A DNA stretch of 64,000 bases from positions 201,583 through 265,582 of the forward strand of contig NZ_FMZM01000009.1 of assembly GCF_900101465.1 (NCBI RefSeq), in the 5' to 3' direction. The DNA is from Nocardioides lianchengensis (lineage in GTDB: Bacteria > Actinomycetota > Actinomycetes > Propionibacteriales > Nocardioidaceae). This document shows, piece by piece, positions 19,142 to 28,179 of the stretch (position 1 is the first letter of the stretch; the number at the start of each line of letters is the position of its first letter). A program made the translations under genes and the position numbers. The notes below the pieces were generated by a model. The model did not search any database. It was not told the origin of the DNA and was given only the letters and a program-made list of their open reading frames with translations.

Positions 19142-19155
19142 CTACCGTTCGGTCC

Positions 19156-20250
19156 ATGGACGACGACCGGCCGACCCGCCTCGACCGGCTGGGCCCGTTC
19201 TTCGCCTCCATCTGGCTGTTCTTCCTGCTCAACCCGCTCCTGGAGGCCTGGGCGCACCTCGACGAGGTGCGCGGCGTCGTCGGCCTGGTCGCCACGGTCG
19301 CCTTCGCGGCGTCGTACATGACCCTGTGGATCCGCGCCCGGGCCGACCGGCGACGGCTCATCGACACCCCGTCGGTGCGGTTCGCGGCGTCGTACCTCTC
19401 GCCGCTGGTCGTGCTCACCGCCGTGATGGTCGCGACGCTTGGGGAGCAGGGCCTGACCGGCGTCGTGTACGTCGCGGTCTCGTGCGTGATGGTGCTCCCC
19501 GGCCGAGCCGCGCTCGCCGTGGTCGTCGCGCTGGTCGTCGGTGCGCTCGCACTGAGCGCCGTCGAGGACTGGGGCAGCCAGGTCGGCCTCGCCTTCGCGG
19601 TGATGGCATCGTCGGTGGCGATCTCCGGGATGCGGACCGTGATGCGCCGCAACCTGGAGCTGCTCCGGATCGAGCAGGAGAACGCCCACCTCGCCGTCGA
19701 GAACGAGCGCACCCGCTTCGCCCGCGACCTGCACGACATCCTCGGCCACTCGCTGACCGTCATCACCGTGAAGGCGGAGCTCGCGCAGCGGCTGCTCGAC
19801 ATCGACCCCGCGCGGGCGCGCACCGAGCTGGCCGACCTGGAGCGGCTCAGCCGGGACGCGCTGTCCGACGTACGGCACGCGGTCGCGGGCTACCGCGACC
19901 TGACCCTGCCCGGCGAGCTCACCCGGGCCCGCAACGCGCTGGCCGCCGCCGAGATCGAGGCCCGGCTGCCCGGCTCGGCCGACGAGGTGCCGACCGAGCT
20001 GCGCGAGCTGTTCGCCTGGACCGTCCGCGAGGGCGTCACCAACGTCATCCGGCACTCGGGCGCGGGCTGCTGCGAGGTCGTGCTGACCCCGACCAGCGCC
20101 GAGGTGCGCGACGACGGACCGGGCCGGGGCGAGGCCGGCGTACCGGGCTCGGGCCTGACCGGGCTGCGCGAGCGCGCGGCCGCCGTGGGTGCCACGGTCG
20201 TCACCCGCCCCCTCGACCCCGGCTTCAGCCTCCGGGTGGTCCGCGCATGA
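19156..20250 (+). CDS. DesK/NarX-class sensor histidine kinase
   Basis: The 364-residue product has five or six N-terminal membrane helices (about 14-165) with almost no external domain, so it probably senses the bilayer or a membrane-bound drug. Then comes a HisKA_3 dimerisation region with His193 (FARDLHDILGHSLTVITVKAEL) and a short HATPase with VREGVTNVIRHSGA, DDGPG and GLTGLRERAAAVG. The start ATG lies seven bases after a TACCGT box, suggesting an internal promoter. The regulator overlaps its stop by four bases (ATGA). Confidence 0.93.
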   Translation: MDDDRPTRLDRLGPFFASIWLFFLLNPLLEAWAHLDEVRGVVGLVATVAFAASYMTLWIRARADRRRLIDTPSVRFAASYLSPLVVLTAVMVATLGEQGLTGVVYVAVSCVMVLPGRAALAVVVALVVGALALSAVEDWGSQVGLAFAVMASSVAISGMRTVMRRNLELLRIEQENAHLAVENERTRFARDLHDILGHSLTVITVKAELAQRLLDIDPARARTELADLERLSRDALSDVRHAVAGYRDLTLPGELTRARNALAAAEIEARLPGSADEVPTELRELFAWTVREGVTNVIRHSGAGCCEVVLTPTSAEVRDDGPGRGEAGVPGSGLTGLRERAAAVGATVVTRPLDPGFSLRVVRA

Positions 20251-20855
20251 CCATCCGACTGCTGCTCGCCGACGACCAGGCCCTGGTCCGCGGCGCGCTG
20301 TCCGCGCTGCTCGGCCTCGAGTCCGACCTGGAGGTGGTGGCCGAGGTGGGGGCCGGCGACCTCGTGCTGCCCGCCGTCCTGGAGCACCGGCCCGACGTCG
20401 CCCTGCTCGACGTCGAGATGCCGGGGCTGGACGGCATCGCCGCCGCCGCGGAGGTACGACGGGCCGCCCCCGACACCCGCGTCCTCATCGTCACCACCTT
20501 CGGCCGGCCGGGCTACCTGCGCCGCGCGCTCCACGCCGGCGCCGCGGGCTTCGTCGTCAAGGACACGCCGGCCGCCCAGCTCGCGGACGCCGTACGACGG
20601 GTGCACGCCGGCCTGCGCGTCGTCGACCCGGCCCTCGCGACCGACAGCCTGGTCGCGGGCGAGTCGCCGCTGACCCCGCGGGAGACCGACGTGCTCCGGG
20701 CCGCGCGCGACGGCGCCAGCGTGGCCGCCGTCGCGAAGCGGCTCTTCCTGTCCGAGGGCACGGTCCGCAACCACCTCTCCGCGGCGATCGGCAAGACCGG
20801 CGCGGCCAACCGCGCGGAGGCGGTGATCACCGCCGAGGGGAACGGGTGGCTGTGA
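20247..20855 (+). CDS. NarL/LuxR-family response regulator (DesR-like)
   Basis: The 202-residue product joins a receiver domain (1-120; acidic pair DD near residue 9, phosphoacceptor Asp55 in ALLDVEMPG, Lys in FVVKDT) to a LuxR HTH (about 138-198; LTPRETDVLRAARDGASVAAVAKRLFLSEGTVRNHLSAAIGKTGA). It should be the output of the overlapping kinase and control the ABC operon. The TGACA-TT-TGTCA palindrome upstream of the ATPase gene is a plausible binding site. Confidence 0.93.
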   Translation: MTIRLLLADDQALVRGALSALLGLESDLEVVAEVGAGDLVLPAVLEHRPDVALLDVEMPGLDGIAAAAEVRRAAPDTRVLIVTTFGRPGYLRRALHAGAAGFVVKDTPAAQLADAVRRVHAGLRVVDPALATDSLVAGESPLTPRETDVLRAARDGASVAAVAKRLFLSEGTVRNHLSAAIGKTGAANRAEAVITAEGNGWL

Positions 20856-20899
20856 CGCCCGGAGCGGAGAACGGCAGCCGGGGATGGGAGGCTGTCCCC

Positions 20900-21931
20900 A
20901 TGAGGATCGGCCTGCTCACCAGTGGTGGCGACTGCCCCGGACTGAACGCCGTCATCCGCGGAGCCGTGCTCCACGGGATCAAGACCTACGGCCACGGCTT
21001 CGTCGGCTTCCGGCACGGCTGGCGCGGCGTGCTCGACGGCGACGTGATCGACCTGCCGCGCTCACGCGTGCGCGGGCTGGCCCGCGAGGGCGGGACCATC
21101 CTGGGCACGTCGCGCACGAACCCGATCGAGTCCCCCGGCGGCGGCGCCGAGTCGATCCGCCGGGTGATGGCCGAGCACGGCGTCGACGCGCTGGTGGCCA
21201 TCGGCGGCGAGGGCAGCCTGGCCGGCGCCAAGCGGCTGTCCGACGCCGGCATCCCCGTGGTCGGCGTCCCCAAGACGATCGACAACGACCTCGACGGCAC
21301 CGACTACACCTTCGGCTTCGACACCGCGGTCGAGATCGCCACCGACGCGATGGACCGGCTGCGGACCACCGGCGAGTCGCACCGGCGCTGCATGGTGGCC
21401 GAGGTGATGGGCCGCCACGTCGGCTGGATCGCGCTGCACTCCGGCATGTCCGCGGGCGCCCACGCCATCCTGATCCCCGAGCAGCGGGTGCCGATGGAGG
21501 AGCTGTGCGGCTGGGTGAGCGAGGTGCACGAGCGCGGCCGCTCGCCGCTGGTCGTGGTCGCCGAGGGCTTCGTCCCCGAGGGGTACGACGCCGGCCTGGC
21601 CGAGCGCGGGGTCGAGGGCGACGGCCGTCCCCGGCTCGGCGGCATCGGCGAGTACCTCACCGCCGAGATCGAGCGGATCACCGGCATCGAGACCCGCAAC
21701 GCCATCCTCGGCCACGTCCAGCGCGGCGGCGCCCCGACCGGCTTCGACCGGGTGCTGGCCACCCGCTTCGGGATGGCGGCGGTCGACCTGGTCACCGACC
21801 GCGGCTGGGGCCAGATGGTGGCGATCCACGGCACCGAGGTCGTCCGGGTGCCGTTCGAGGAGGCCCTGGTCGGCCTCAAGACCGTCCCCCAGCACCGCTG
21901 GGACGAGGCCAAGGCACTCTTCGGGCGCTAA
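20900..21931 (+). CDS. pfkA: 6-phosphofructokinase, probably ATP-dependent
   Basis: The 343-residue product has the PFK signature LTSGGDCPGLNAVIRG, catalytic PKTIDNDLDGTDYTFGFDTA (Asp128 as base), and EVMGRHVGWIALHSG, plus NAILGHVQRGGAPTGFDR. At the nucleotide position corresponding to E. coli Gly104 the protein keeps Gly (GGEGS, Gly105), which favours ATP, while the position matching Gly124 is Lys125, as seen both in PPi enzymes and in streptomycete ATP-PFKs. So ATP is likely but not certain. Start is ATG 20900. Allosteric effector residues are not preserved as in E. coli. Confidence 0.92.
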   Translation: MRIGLLTSGGDCPGLNAVIRGAVLHGIKTYGHGFVGFRHGWRGVLDGDVIDLPRSRVRGLAREGGTILGTSRTNPIESPGGGAESIRRVMAEHGVDALVAIGGEGSLAGAKRLSDAGIPVVGVPKTIDNDLDGTDYTFGFDTAVEIATDAMDRLRTTGESHRRCMVAEVMGRHVGWIALHSGMSAGAHAILIPEQRVPMEELCGWVSEVHERGRSPLVVVAEGFVPEGYDAGLAERGVEGDGRPRLGGIGEYLTAEIERITGIETRNAILGHVQRGGAPTGFDRVLATRFGMAAVDLVTDRGWGQMVAIHGTEVVRVPFEEALVGLKTVPQHRWDEAKALFGR

Positions 21932-21948
21932 CGGGTTACCGGCGGGCC

Positions 21949-23139
21949 ATGCGCACCCGTCTCGGAATCGCCGTCCTCGCAACGACCGCCGCCGTCGGCC
22001 TCGGCCTCGTCCTGTCCCCGGTCCCCAGCGGGGCCGCCCCGCCGGCGGACCGGGGGGCCGCAGCCGCCTCGGCCGAGCGGGCCGTCGTACCCGCCCTCAA
22101 GGTGCGGCGCGTCGTCGGCGGCCTCGACAAGCCGTGGGACGTGCGGCCGGTCGGCGGCGGGCGGCTGCTCTTCACCCAGCGCGACCGGGCGACGGTGTCG
22201 CTCTGGACCGGCGGGCGCACACGCACGGTCCGCGGGTTCCCCAGCAACCGCGTGTGGACCTCCGGCGAGACCGGCCTGATGGGCCTGGAGCTGGACCGCA
22301 ACTTCGCCAAGAACCGCCGGATCCTGACCTGCCAGGGCGGTTTCACCGCCGGCGGCGGGCACGACGTCGGCGTCTACGCGTGGCGGTTGAACAAGAGCCT
22401 GACCCGGGTGGTCGCCGGCAAGAAGCTGCTCGGCGGGTTCCCGACGACGTCCGGCCGGCACGGCGGCTGCCGTCTGCTGGCCCTGCGGGACGGCTCGCTG
22501 GTCGTCGGCACCGGCGACGCGGCGGTCGGCACCAACCCGCGCGACCTGACCTCGCTCGGGGGCAAGACGCTGCGGCTCAACGCGACCTCGGGCAAGCCGT
22601 GGCGGACCAACCGGTTCATCAAGGCGGCCAACCGCAACAAGCGCTACGTCTTCACCTTCGGCCACCGCAACGTCCAGGGCCTCGACGTCCAGCCCGGCAC
22701 CGGCCGGCTGTGGTCGGTCGAGCAGGGCACCGGCCGCGACGACGAGGTCAACCGTCTCGTCCGCGGCGGCGACTTCGGCTACGACCCGGTCCCCGGCTAC
22801 AACGAGAGCGTCCCGATGACCGACCCGGGTCTGCCGGGCAAGCAGTACCGCGCCACCTGGACCTCCGGCGACCCCACCATCGCCACCTCCGGCGGCGGGT
22901 TCATCTCGGGTCGCCGGTGGGGCGCGTACGACGGCACCTTCGCCGTCGCCGCCCAGAAGGGCGAACGGGTCCTCTTCCTGTCGGTGAAGGGCAAGAGGCT
23001 GCAGAAGGTCCGCGAGCCCGCCGCCCTGAAGCGCTACGGCCGGATCCGCACCGTCGTCGATGGTCCCGGCGCCGTCTTCTACGTCACCACCGACAACGGC
23101 GGCGGCAACGACGTCATCCTCGCCGTCCGCCCCGGCTGA
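21949..23139 (+). CDS. exported PQQ-dependent sugar dehydrogenase-like protein (Glc/sorbosone dehydrogenase)
   Basis: The 396-residue product has a signal peptide (about 1-29, MRTRLGIAVLATTAAVGLGL, cleaved near SGA). The mature part is a six-bladed propeller of the GSDH family: GLDKPWDVRPV, ETGLMGLELDRNFAKNRRI, SGRHGGCRLLAL...GDAAVG, LGGKTLRLN, VFTFGHRNVQGLDVQPGTGRLWSVEQGTG and DEVNRLVRGGDFGYD. These are the conserved segments around the PQQ and calcium sites. It oxidises an unknown sugar or polyol outside the membrane, if PQQ is available; no PQQ genes are in the window. The gene follows pfkA by 17 bases. Confidence 0.88.
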   Translation: MRTRLGIAVLATTAAVGLGLVLSPVPSGAAPPADRGAAAASAERAVVPALKVRRVVGGLDKPWDVRPVGGGRLLFTQRDRATVSLWTGGRTRTVRGFPSNRVWTSGETGLMGLELDRNFAKNRRILTCQGGFTAGGGHDVGVYAWRLNKSLTRVVAGKKLLGGFPTTSGRHGGCRLLALRDGSLVVGTGDAAVGTNPRDLTSLGGKTLRLNATSGKPWRTNRFIKAANRNKRYVFTFGHRNVQGLDVQPGTGRLWSVEQGTGRDDEVNRLVRGGDFGYDPVPGYNESVPMTDPGLPGKQYRATWTSGDPTIATSGGGFISGRRWGAYDGTFAVAAQKGERVLFLSVKGKRLQKVREPAALKRYGRIRTVVDGPGAVFYVTTDNGGGNDVILAVRPG

Positions 23140-23157
23140 CGCAGCTCGGCCCGCTCA

Positions 23158-23343
23158 CGCTGGTCGAGGTACGAGCGCAGCGAGCCTCGACCCACCGCCG
23201 CAGGTCGACCCGCTCACGCGCTGGTTGAGGTGCGAGCGCAGCGAGCCTCGAAACCCGGTGCGCCGACAGTCGGCCTCGATCAAGGCCGACCCTCGACAAG
23301 ACGGGTTTCGAGGCTCCTGCGTCGCTCCAGAGCACCTCAACCA
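23158..23343. repeat. composite dispersed repeat: two arms plus inverted arm around a conserved core
   Basis: A variant arm (CTGGTCGAGGTACGAGCG..., 23159-23193) is followed by a full arm at 23221-23256 (CTGGTTGAGGTGCGAGCGCA and GCGAGCCTCGAAACCC) and an inverted arm at 23303-23343 (GGGTTTCGAGGCTCC ... GCACCTCAACCA). Between them lies a core with CCGACAGTCGG and CCTCGATCAAGGCCGACC that recurs at 28357-28388. The inverted arm supplies the stop codon of the downstream minus-strand gene (GGTTGA). The element fills the space between convergent genes. Confidence 0.85.
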
Positions 23344-23636
23344 CCGCCGTTCCAGGTCCAGCCGAGCCAGAGGCCGCCGGACAGGATCACGGCGAACCAC
23401 ACGACCGTCGCGACCACCGGCAGTACGGCGACCGCCTGCGGCCGCGGCGTCCACCAGCGGCAGGCCTGGACGAACAGCAGCAGCCACACGAGGAGCAGCA
23501 TCACGACCGCCCACCAGGGGGCGAACAGCCCGCTGGCGCCGTACAGGAAGAGCACGGACACCAGGCCGCCCATGCCGACGAACGGCCACGGCGAGACGTC
23601 GCCGGGACGACGTCCGCGGCGACCGGGCTTGGCCAC
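23337..23636 (-). CDS. small membrane protein of unknown function
   Basis: The 99-residue product has three predicted membrane helices (about 18-38, 40-56 and 70-92) after a basic, Gly/Arg-rich N-terminus (AKPGRRGRRPGD). It starts with GTG directly after the stop of the upstream gene (TGAGTG), so the two are coupled. The last codons, GGC GGT GGT TGA, come from the inverted arm of the dispersed repeat, so the C-terminus was set by the insertion of that element. No family recognised. Confidence 0.7.
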   Translation of the reverse strand: MAKPGRRGRRPGDVSPWPFVGMGGLVSVLFLYGASGLFAPWWAVVMLLLVWLLLFVQACRWWTPRPQAVAVLPVVATVVWFAVILSGGLWLGWTWNGGG

Positions 23637-23834
23637 TCAGTCCTCGAGCTGCTCGTCGTTCCACTTCGGGTCGTGGTCCCAGTCGTCGTTGCGCTCCTCG
23701 ACCTTCTCCAGCGCCCGCGACGCCTCGGCGGAGGTGGCGTAGGGGCCCAGCCGGTCGGCGTTGCGGCAGCCGTCGCGCCCCTCGACCGTGTGGTGCTTCA
23801 GGCAGAACCAGAACTCGCCGTCGCTGTCGCTCAT
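23637..23834 (-). CDS. small acidic conserved actinobacterial protein
   Basis: Starting at ATG 23834 the product has 65 residues ([19 protein letters not shown] ...). It has a [13 protein letters not shown] motif with two Cys and two His that could hold a metal, then [21 protein letters not shown], which resembles the SPOR-like small proteins found beside methionine aminopeptidase genes in actinobacteria. The C-terminus is strongly acidic ([17 protein letters not shown]). It is divergent from map with 25 bases between starts. Function unknown. Confidence 0.8.
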   Translation of the reverse strand: MSDSDGEFWFCLKHHTVEGRDGCRNADRLGPYATSAEASRALEKVEERNDDWDHDPKWNDEQLED

Positions 23835-23859
23835 GAGGGCGAAACTACACTCGTGGCCC

Positions 23860-24708
23860 GTGACTCCCGTGGCTCCTGCGACCCTCTCCCCCCGGCGCGC
23901 CGTCCCGGCGTCGATCGCCCGCCCCGAGTACGTCGACCGCCCCGCACCGACGCCGTACGACGGTCCGGAGGTCAAGGACGCCGACACCATCGCGCGGATG
24001 CGGGTCGCCGGCCGGCTGGCCGCGCAGGCGCGCGAGGAGGTCGGCCGGCACGTCGTCCCGGGCGTGACCACCGACGAGCTCGATCGGATCGGCCACGAGT
24101 TCCTCTGCGACCACGGCGCCTACCCGTCGACGCTCGGCTATCGCGGCTTCCCGAAGTCGCTGTGCTCCAGCGTGAACGAGGTGATCTGCCACGGCATCCC
24201 GGACAGCCGGGTCGTCGAAGACGGCGACATCGTCAACATCGACATCACCGCCTACCTCGACGGCGTGCACGGCGACACCAACGCGACCTTCCTCGCCGGC
24301 GACGTCGACGAGGAGTCCCGGCTGCTGGTCGAGCGCACCCGCGAGTCCCTCGACCGCGCGATCAGGGCGGTGAAGCCGGGCCGCCGGCTCAACGTCATCG
24401 GCCGGGTCATCGAGTCCTACGCCGCCCGCTTCGGGTACGGCGTGGTCCGCGAGTTCACCGGGCACGGGATCGGGACGTCCTTCCACTCCGGGCTGATCGT
24501 CCCGCACTACGACGACCCCGAGCACGACACCCTGATCGAGCCCGGCATGACCTTCACCATCGAGCCGATGCTCAACCTCGGCACCCACGAGTGGGAGATG
24601 TGGGACGACGACTGGACGGTCGTGACCAAGGACCTGCGCCGCAGCGCCCAGTTCGAGCACACGCTGCTCGTCACAGCCACCGGCGCAGAGGTCCTGACCA
24701 CCCCCTAG
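23860..24708 (+). CDS. map: type I methionine aminopeptidase with N-terminal extension
   Basis: From GTG 23860 the product has 282 residues, with a 40-residue proline-rich extension as in mycobacterial MapB-type (MetAP1c) enzymes. The metal-binding set is present: Asp128 ([11 protein letters not shown]), Asp139 ([10 protein letters not shown]), His in [13 protein letters not shown], Glu in FTIEPML and Glu in [10 protein letters not shown]; His111 is in VICHGIP. The enzyme removes initiator methionine from new proteins. A TACACT box eight bases before the GTG suggests a near-leaderless promoter. Confidence 0.94.
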   Translation: MTPVAPATLSPRRAVPASIARPEYVDRPAPTPYDGPEVKDADTIARMRVAGRLAAQAREEVGRHVVPGVTTDELDRIGHEFLCDHGAYPSTLGYRGFPKSLCSSVNEVICHGIPDSRVVEDGDIVNIDITAYLDGVHGDTNATFLAGDVDEESRLLVERTRESLDRAIRAVKPGRRLNVIGRVIESYAARFGYGVVREFTGHGIGTSFHSGLIVPHYDDPEHDTLIEPGMTFTIEPMLNLGTHEWEMWDDDWTVVTKDLRRSAQFEHTLLVTATGAEVLTTP

Positions 24709-24737
24709 ACGCAACATTCCCGACACATGCGTGTGGG

Positions 24738-24743
24738 TAATGT
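24738..24743 (+). promoter_or_regulatory. -10 box of the ATP-grasp operon, leaderless type
   Basis: TAATGT lies six bases before the ATG at 24750. It is the right half of an imperfect inverted repeat (ACATTCCCGACAC, 24714-24726, against GTGTGGGTAATGT, 24731-24743) that could be an operator. Confidence 0.55.
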
Positions 24744-24749
24744 CCGCCC

Positions 24750-26372
24750 ATGACGTCGATGTTCGAGGGCTACGCGTCCACTGGTCCGGCGTACGACGAG
24801 ATGTTCGACGGCGACGACCTGCGCTCGCCGTACCAGCGGTTGAGCAGCTCGTTGCAGACGATGACCACGCCCGAGCTGGTCAGTCGGGTGGAGGCGCTGC
24901 AGGCCAGCTACCTCGACCAGGGCGTCACCTTCGACATCGGCGGCGAGGAGCGGGCGTTCCCGCTCGACATCCTCCCGCGGGTCATCGAGATGGACACGTT
25001 CTCGACCATCGAGCGCGGGGTCCAGCAGCGGGTCCGGGCGCTGGAGCTCTTCCTCGCCGACGTGTACGACGCGGGCCAGGTCTTCGCCGACGGGGTGATC
25101 CCGCGCGAGGTGATCGCGACGTCGTCGCACTACCACCGCGAGTCCGCGGGCGTGCGGCCGCCGAACGGCGTCCGCGTGCACGTCTCCGGCATCGACCTGG
25201 TCCGCGACAACGCCGGCGAGTTCCGGGTGCTGGAGGACAACGTCCGGGTCCCATCGGGGGTCTCGTACGTCATGACCAACCGCCGCGCGATCTCCGCGGC
25301 GCTGCCCGAGACCATCGCCGAGCACAGGATCCGCCCGGTGGCGGCCTACCCTCAGCGGCTGCTGGCCGCGCTGCGGGCGGCCGCGCCCGCCGGTGTCGCC
25401 GATCCGACGGTCGTCGTCCTCACGCCCGGCGTCTACAACGGCGCCTACTTCGAGCACGCGCTGCTGGCCCGCACGATGGGCGTCGAGCTGGTCGAGGGCC
25501 GTGACCTGGAGTGCCGCCGCGGCCGCGTGATGATGCGGACGACGAAGGGGCTGGCCCCGGTGCACGTGATCTACCGTCGCGTGGACGACGAGTTCCTGGA
25601 CCCGGTGCACTTCCGGGCCGACTCGGTGCTCGGCTGCCCGGGCGTGATCGACGCCGCCCGGGCCGGCAACGTCACCATCGCCAACGCGGTCGGCAACGGG
25701 GTGGCGGACGACAAGCTCGTCTACACCTACCTGCCCGACATCATCCGCTACTACCTCTCCGAGGAGCCGGTGCTGCGCAACGTCGACACCTGGCGCTGCG
25801 GCGAGCCCGACCACCGCGAGGAGGTTCTGGACCGGCTCGACGAGCTGGTGCTGAAGCCGGTCGACGGTTCCGGCGGCAAGGGCATCGTGATCGGCCCGCG
25901 CGCGTCGAGGACCGAGCTCGACGAGCTGCGCGAGAAGGTCGTCGAGGACCCGCGGGCCTGGATCGCCCAGCCGGTCGTCCAACTGTCGACCGTCCCGACC
26001 TTCGTCGACGGCGAGCTCGGCCCGCGCCACGTCGACCTGCGCCCGTTCGCGGTCAACGACGGCACCCGGGTCTGGGTGCTCCCCGGCGGGCTGACCCGGG
26101 TCGCGCTGGCCAAGGGCGAGCTGATCGTGAACTCCTCGCGCGGCGGCGGGTCCAAGGACACCTGGGTGCTGGCCGGGCCGGCCCAGGCCCAGGCCGTCGA
26201 GGCCGACCCGGTGTTCGAGCCGGTCGAGATCGTGGAGGTCGAGGAGCCCGTGGAGGAGCCCCCTCCGCCGGCCCCGCCGCCGCCCGGTCCCGCCGGACCG
26301 GCGCTGAGCGAGCCGAGCTCTCAGCAGGAGCAGCAGCAACAGCAGGGCCGTGGGGAGGCGCGCGCATGCTGA
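24750..26372 (+). CDS. circularly permuted ATP-grasp type 2 protein (DUF404/DUF407)
   Basis: The 540-residue product begins with the family segment MFEGYASTGPAYDEMFD and continues with RAFPLDILPRVIEMDTFSTIERGVQQRVRALELFLADVY, SGIDLVRDNAGEFRVLEDNVRVPSGVSYVMTNRR and, late in the chain, VLKPVDGSGGKGIVIG (ATP loop) and RPFAVNDGTRVWVLPGGLTRVAL. The permuted ATP-grasp fold is expected to make amide bonds using ATP. The last 70 residues are a low-complexity tail (VEEPVEEPPPPAPPPPG, then Gln-rich). It overlaps the alpha-E gene by seven bases. This three-gene operon is widespread and predicted to make or modify peptides; the product is unknown. Confidence 0.9.
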   Translation: MTSMFEGYASTGPAYDEMFDGDDLRSPYQRLSSSLQTMTTPELVSRVEALQASYLDQGVTFDIGGEERAFPLDILPRVIEMDTFSTIERGVQQRVRALELFLADVYDAGQVFADGVIPREVIATSSHYHRESAGVRPPNGVRVHVSGIDLVRDNAGEFRVLEDNVRVPSGVSYVMTNRRAISAALPETIAEHRIRPVAAYPQRLLAALRAAAPAGVADPTVVVLTPGVYNGAYFEHALLARTMGVELVEGRDLECRRGRVMMRTTKGLAPVHVIYRRVDDEFLDPVHFRADSVLGCPGVIDAARAGNVTIANAVGNGVADDKLVYTYLPDIIRYYLSEEPVLRNVDTWRCGEPDHREEVLDRLDELVLKPVDGSGGKGIVIGPRASRTELDELREKVVEDPRAWIAQPVVQLSTVPTFVDGELGPRHVDLRPFAVNDGTRVWVLPGGLTRVALAKGELIVNSSRGGGSKDTWVLAGPAQAQAVEADPVFEPVEIVEVEEPVEEPPPPAPPPPGPAGPALSEPSSQQEQQQQQGRGEARAC

Positions 26373-27295
26373 GCCGGATCGCGGAGTCGATGTTCTGGAT
26401 CGGCCGGTACGTCGAGCGCGCCGAGGACACCGCGCGGATCCTCGATGTCCAGACCCAGCTGCTCCTGGAGGACGCCACCATCGACGAGACCACGACCTGC
26501 GCCGGCCTGCTGTCGATCATGGGCGTCGAGGCCGAGCCGGAGTGGGCGGTCGACACCGCGCTGGTGCTCGACCGGCTCTGCTACGACCCGTCCTCGCCCA
26601 CCTCGATCGCGGCCGCCCTGGCCGCCGCCCGCGAGTCGGCCCGGCGGGCCCGCGAGACGCTGTCGGTCCCGATGTGGGAGGCGATCAACACGACGTACCG
26701 CGCCCTGCCGTCGGGGCACTTCGACTCGATGCGGGCGCCGATGATCTTCCAGTGGGTCCGCGAGCGGGCGGCGCTGATCAACGGCACCGCCGACGCGACG
26801 ATGACCCGCGACGAGGGCTGGCACTTCCTGATGCTCGGCCGCTGCGTCGAGCGCGCCGACATGACCTCGCGGCTGGTCGCCACCGCCGCCCAGTCGTCCG
26901 GCAGCACGGCGCCGTGGACCAGCACGCTGCGGGCGTCGGGCGGCTACGAGGCCTTCCTGCGCACCTACAAGGGCCTGGAGACCGAGCGCGGCGCCGCGGA
27001 GTTCCTGCTGCTCGACCGGCTCTTCCCACGGTCGGTGGTGTTCTCGCTCAACCGCGCCGAGCAGTGCATCGAGAACCTGGAGTCCTCCGGCCAGCGGGCC
27101 GGCTTCCAGAACGAGGCGCAGCGGCTGCTCGGCCGCACCCGGGCGGAGTTCGAGTACCGCTCGCTGTCCGACGTGATGGCCGACCTCCCCAACGAGATGG
27201 AGCGGCTGCAGCGCACCTGCGCCCTCGCGACCGAGGCGGTCACCCGCCGCTACTTCGCCGGCTCCGAGGCGCTGACCTGGCAGGGGGCCAACTGA
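26366..27295 (+). CDS. alpha-E domain protein (DUF403)
   Basis: The 309-residue product starts MLSRIAESMFWIGRYVERAEDTARILDV, the standard opening of the all-helical alpha-E family, and repeats the pattern internally (HFLMLGRCVERADMTSRLV), which shows an ancient duplication with paired Arg/Glu in each half. Family members always sit with the permuted ATP-grasp and transglutaminase-like genes and probably form one complex with them. The start is inside the upstream gene; the stop overlaps the next start by one base (TGATG). Confidence 0.9.
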   Translation: MLSRIAESMFWIGRYVERAEDTARILDVQTQLLLEDATIDETTTCAGLLSIMGVEAEPEWAVDTALVLDRLCYDPSSPTSIAAALAAARESARRARETLSVPMWEAINTTYRALPSGHFDSMRAPMIFQWVRERAALINGTADATMTRDEGWHFLMLGRCVERADMTSRLVATAAQSSGSTAPWTSTLRASGGYEAFLRTYKGLETERGAAEFLLLDRLFPRSVVFSLNRAEQCIENLESSGQRAGFQNEAQRLLGRTRAEFEYRSLSDVMADLPNEMERLQRTCALATEAVTRRYFAGSEALTWQGAN

Positions 27296-28140
27296 TGAGC
27301 ATGCAGCTGCGGGTCGTCCACACCACCGGCTACGAGTACGACGGCAAGGCGGTGGCGTCGTACAACCAGGCCCGGTTGACGCCCCAGACCACGCCCGAGC
27401 AGATCGTCGTGCACTCGCGCCTGGAGGTGACGCCGAAGCCGTGGACCTACGAGTACCGCGACTACTTCGGCACCCTGGTCACCGCCTTCGAGGTCCTCGA
27501 TCCCCACGAGTCGATGACCGTGACCGCGACCTCGACGGTGCAGACCAACCGGCCCGCGCCCCACGAGCCGCGGCTCGGCTGGGACGACGTCCGGGCCTAC
27601 GACGTCGCCGACCGCTGGACGGAGTACCTCACCCTCCCCGACCTGGTGGCCCCGCCCGCCGACTTCGCCCAACGGCTGCGGACGCTCGCCGGAGACGCCG
27701 CGCTGCCCGGCGACGCGGCCCGTGCGGTGTGCGCCCTGGTCCACGATGAGGTCGAGTACCTCCCGGGGTCCACCGACGTGCAGTCGGTGGCCGCGCTCGC
27801 CTGGCAGCAGCGCGCCGGCGTCTGCCAGGACATGGTGCACCTGGTCATCGGCGGCCTCCGCTCCGTCGGCGTCCCCGCCCGCTACGTCTCCGGCTACTTC
27901 CACCCCCGCGCCGAGCCCACCGTCGGCGAGACCGTCCGGGGCGAGTCGCACGCCTGGGTCGAGTGGTGGGACGACGGGTGGCACCCCTTCGACCCCACCA
28001 ACGACACCGCCCCCGGCGACCGGTACGTCGTGGTCGCCACGGGCCGCGACTACCAGGACGTGAAGCCCCTCAGCGGCATCTACTCCGGCGCCGGCACCTC
28101 GCAGATGTCGGTCCAGGTGGAAGTCACCCGCCTGGCCTGA
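27295..28140 (+). CDS. transglutaminase-like cysteine protease-fold protein
   Basis: The 281-residue product has the bacterial transglutaminase N-terminal beta region (LRVVHTTGYEYDGKAVASYNQARLTPQTT) and the core triad: Cys in RAGVCQDMVHL, His in ESHAWVEWW, Asp in FDPTND. It may cleave or transfer peptide amides made by the ATP-grasp partner. A second in-frame ATG lies two codons in (27301) and could be used instead. It ends the operon; a 12-bp-stem hairpin follows 40 bases later. Confidence 0.9.
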   Translation: MSMQLRVVHTTGYEYDGKAVASYNQARLTPQTTPEQIVVHSRLEVTPKPWTYEYRDYFGTLVTAFEVLDPHESMTVTATSTVQTNRPAPHEPRLGWDDVRAYDVADRWTEYLTLPDLVAPPADFAQRLRTLAGDAALPGDAARAVCALVHDEVEYLPGSTDVQSVAALAWQQRAGVCQDMVHLVIGGLRSVGVPARYVSGYFHPRAEPTVGETVRGESHAWVEWWDDGWHPFDPTNDTAPGDRYVVVATGRDYQDVKPLSGIYSGAGTSQMSVQVEVTRLA

Positions 28141-28179
28141 GCACCGGGGGGCGAGGGCTCAGGACTTCGTCCTTCGCAC

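Noticed and set aside
20900..21931. Pyrophosphate-dependent phosphofructokinase
   Set aside because: Lys at the 124-equivalent is found in PPi enzymes, but Gly at the 104-equivalent favours ATP; streptomycete ATP enzymes show the same pair. Kept as ATP-type with caution.
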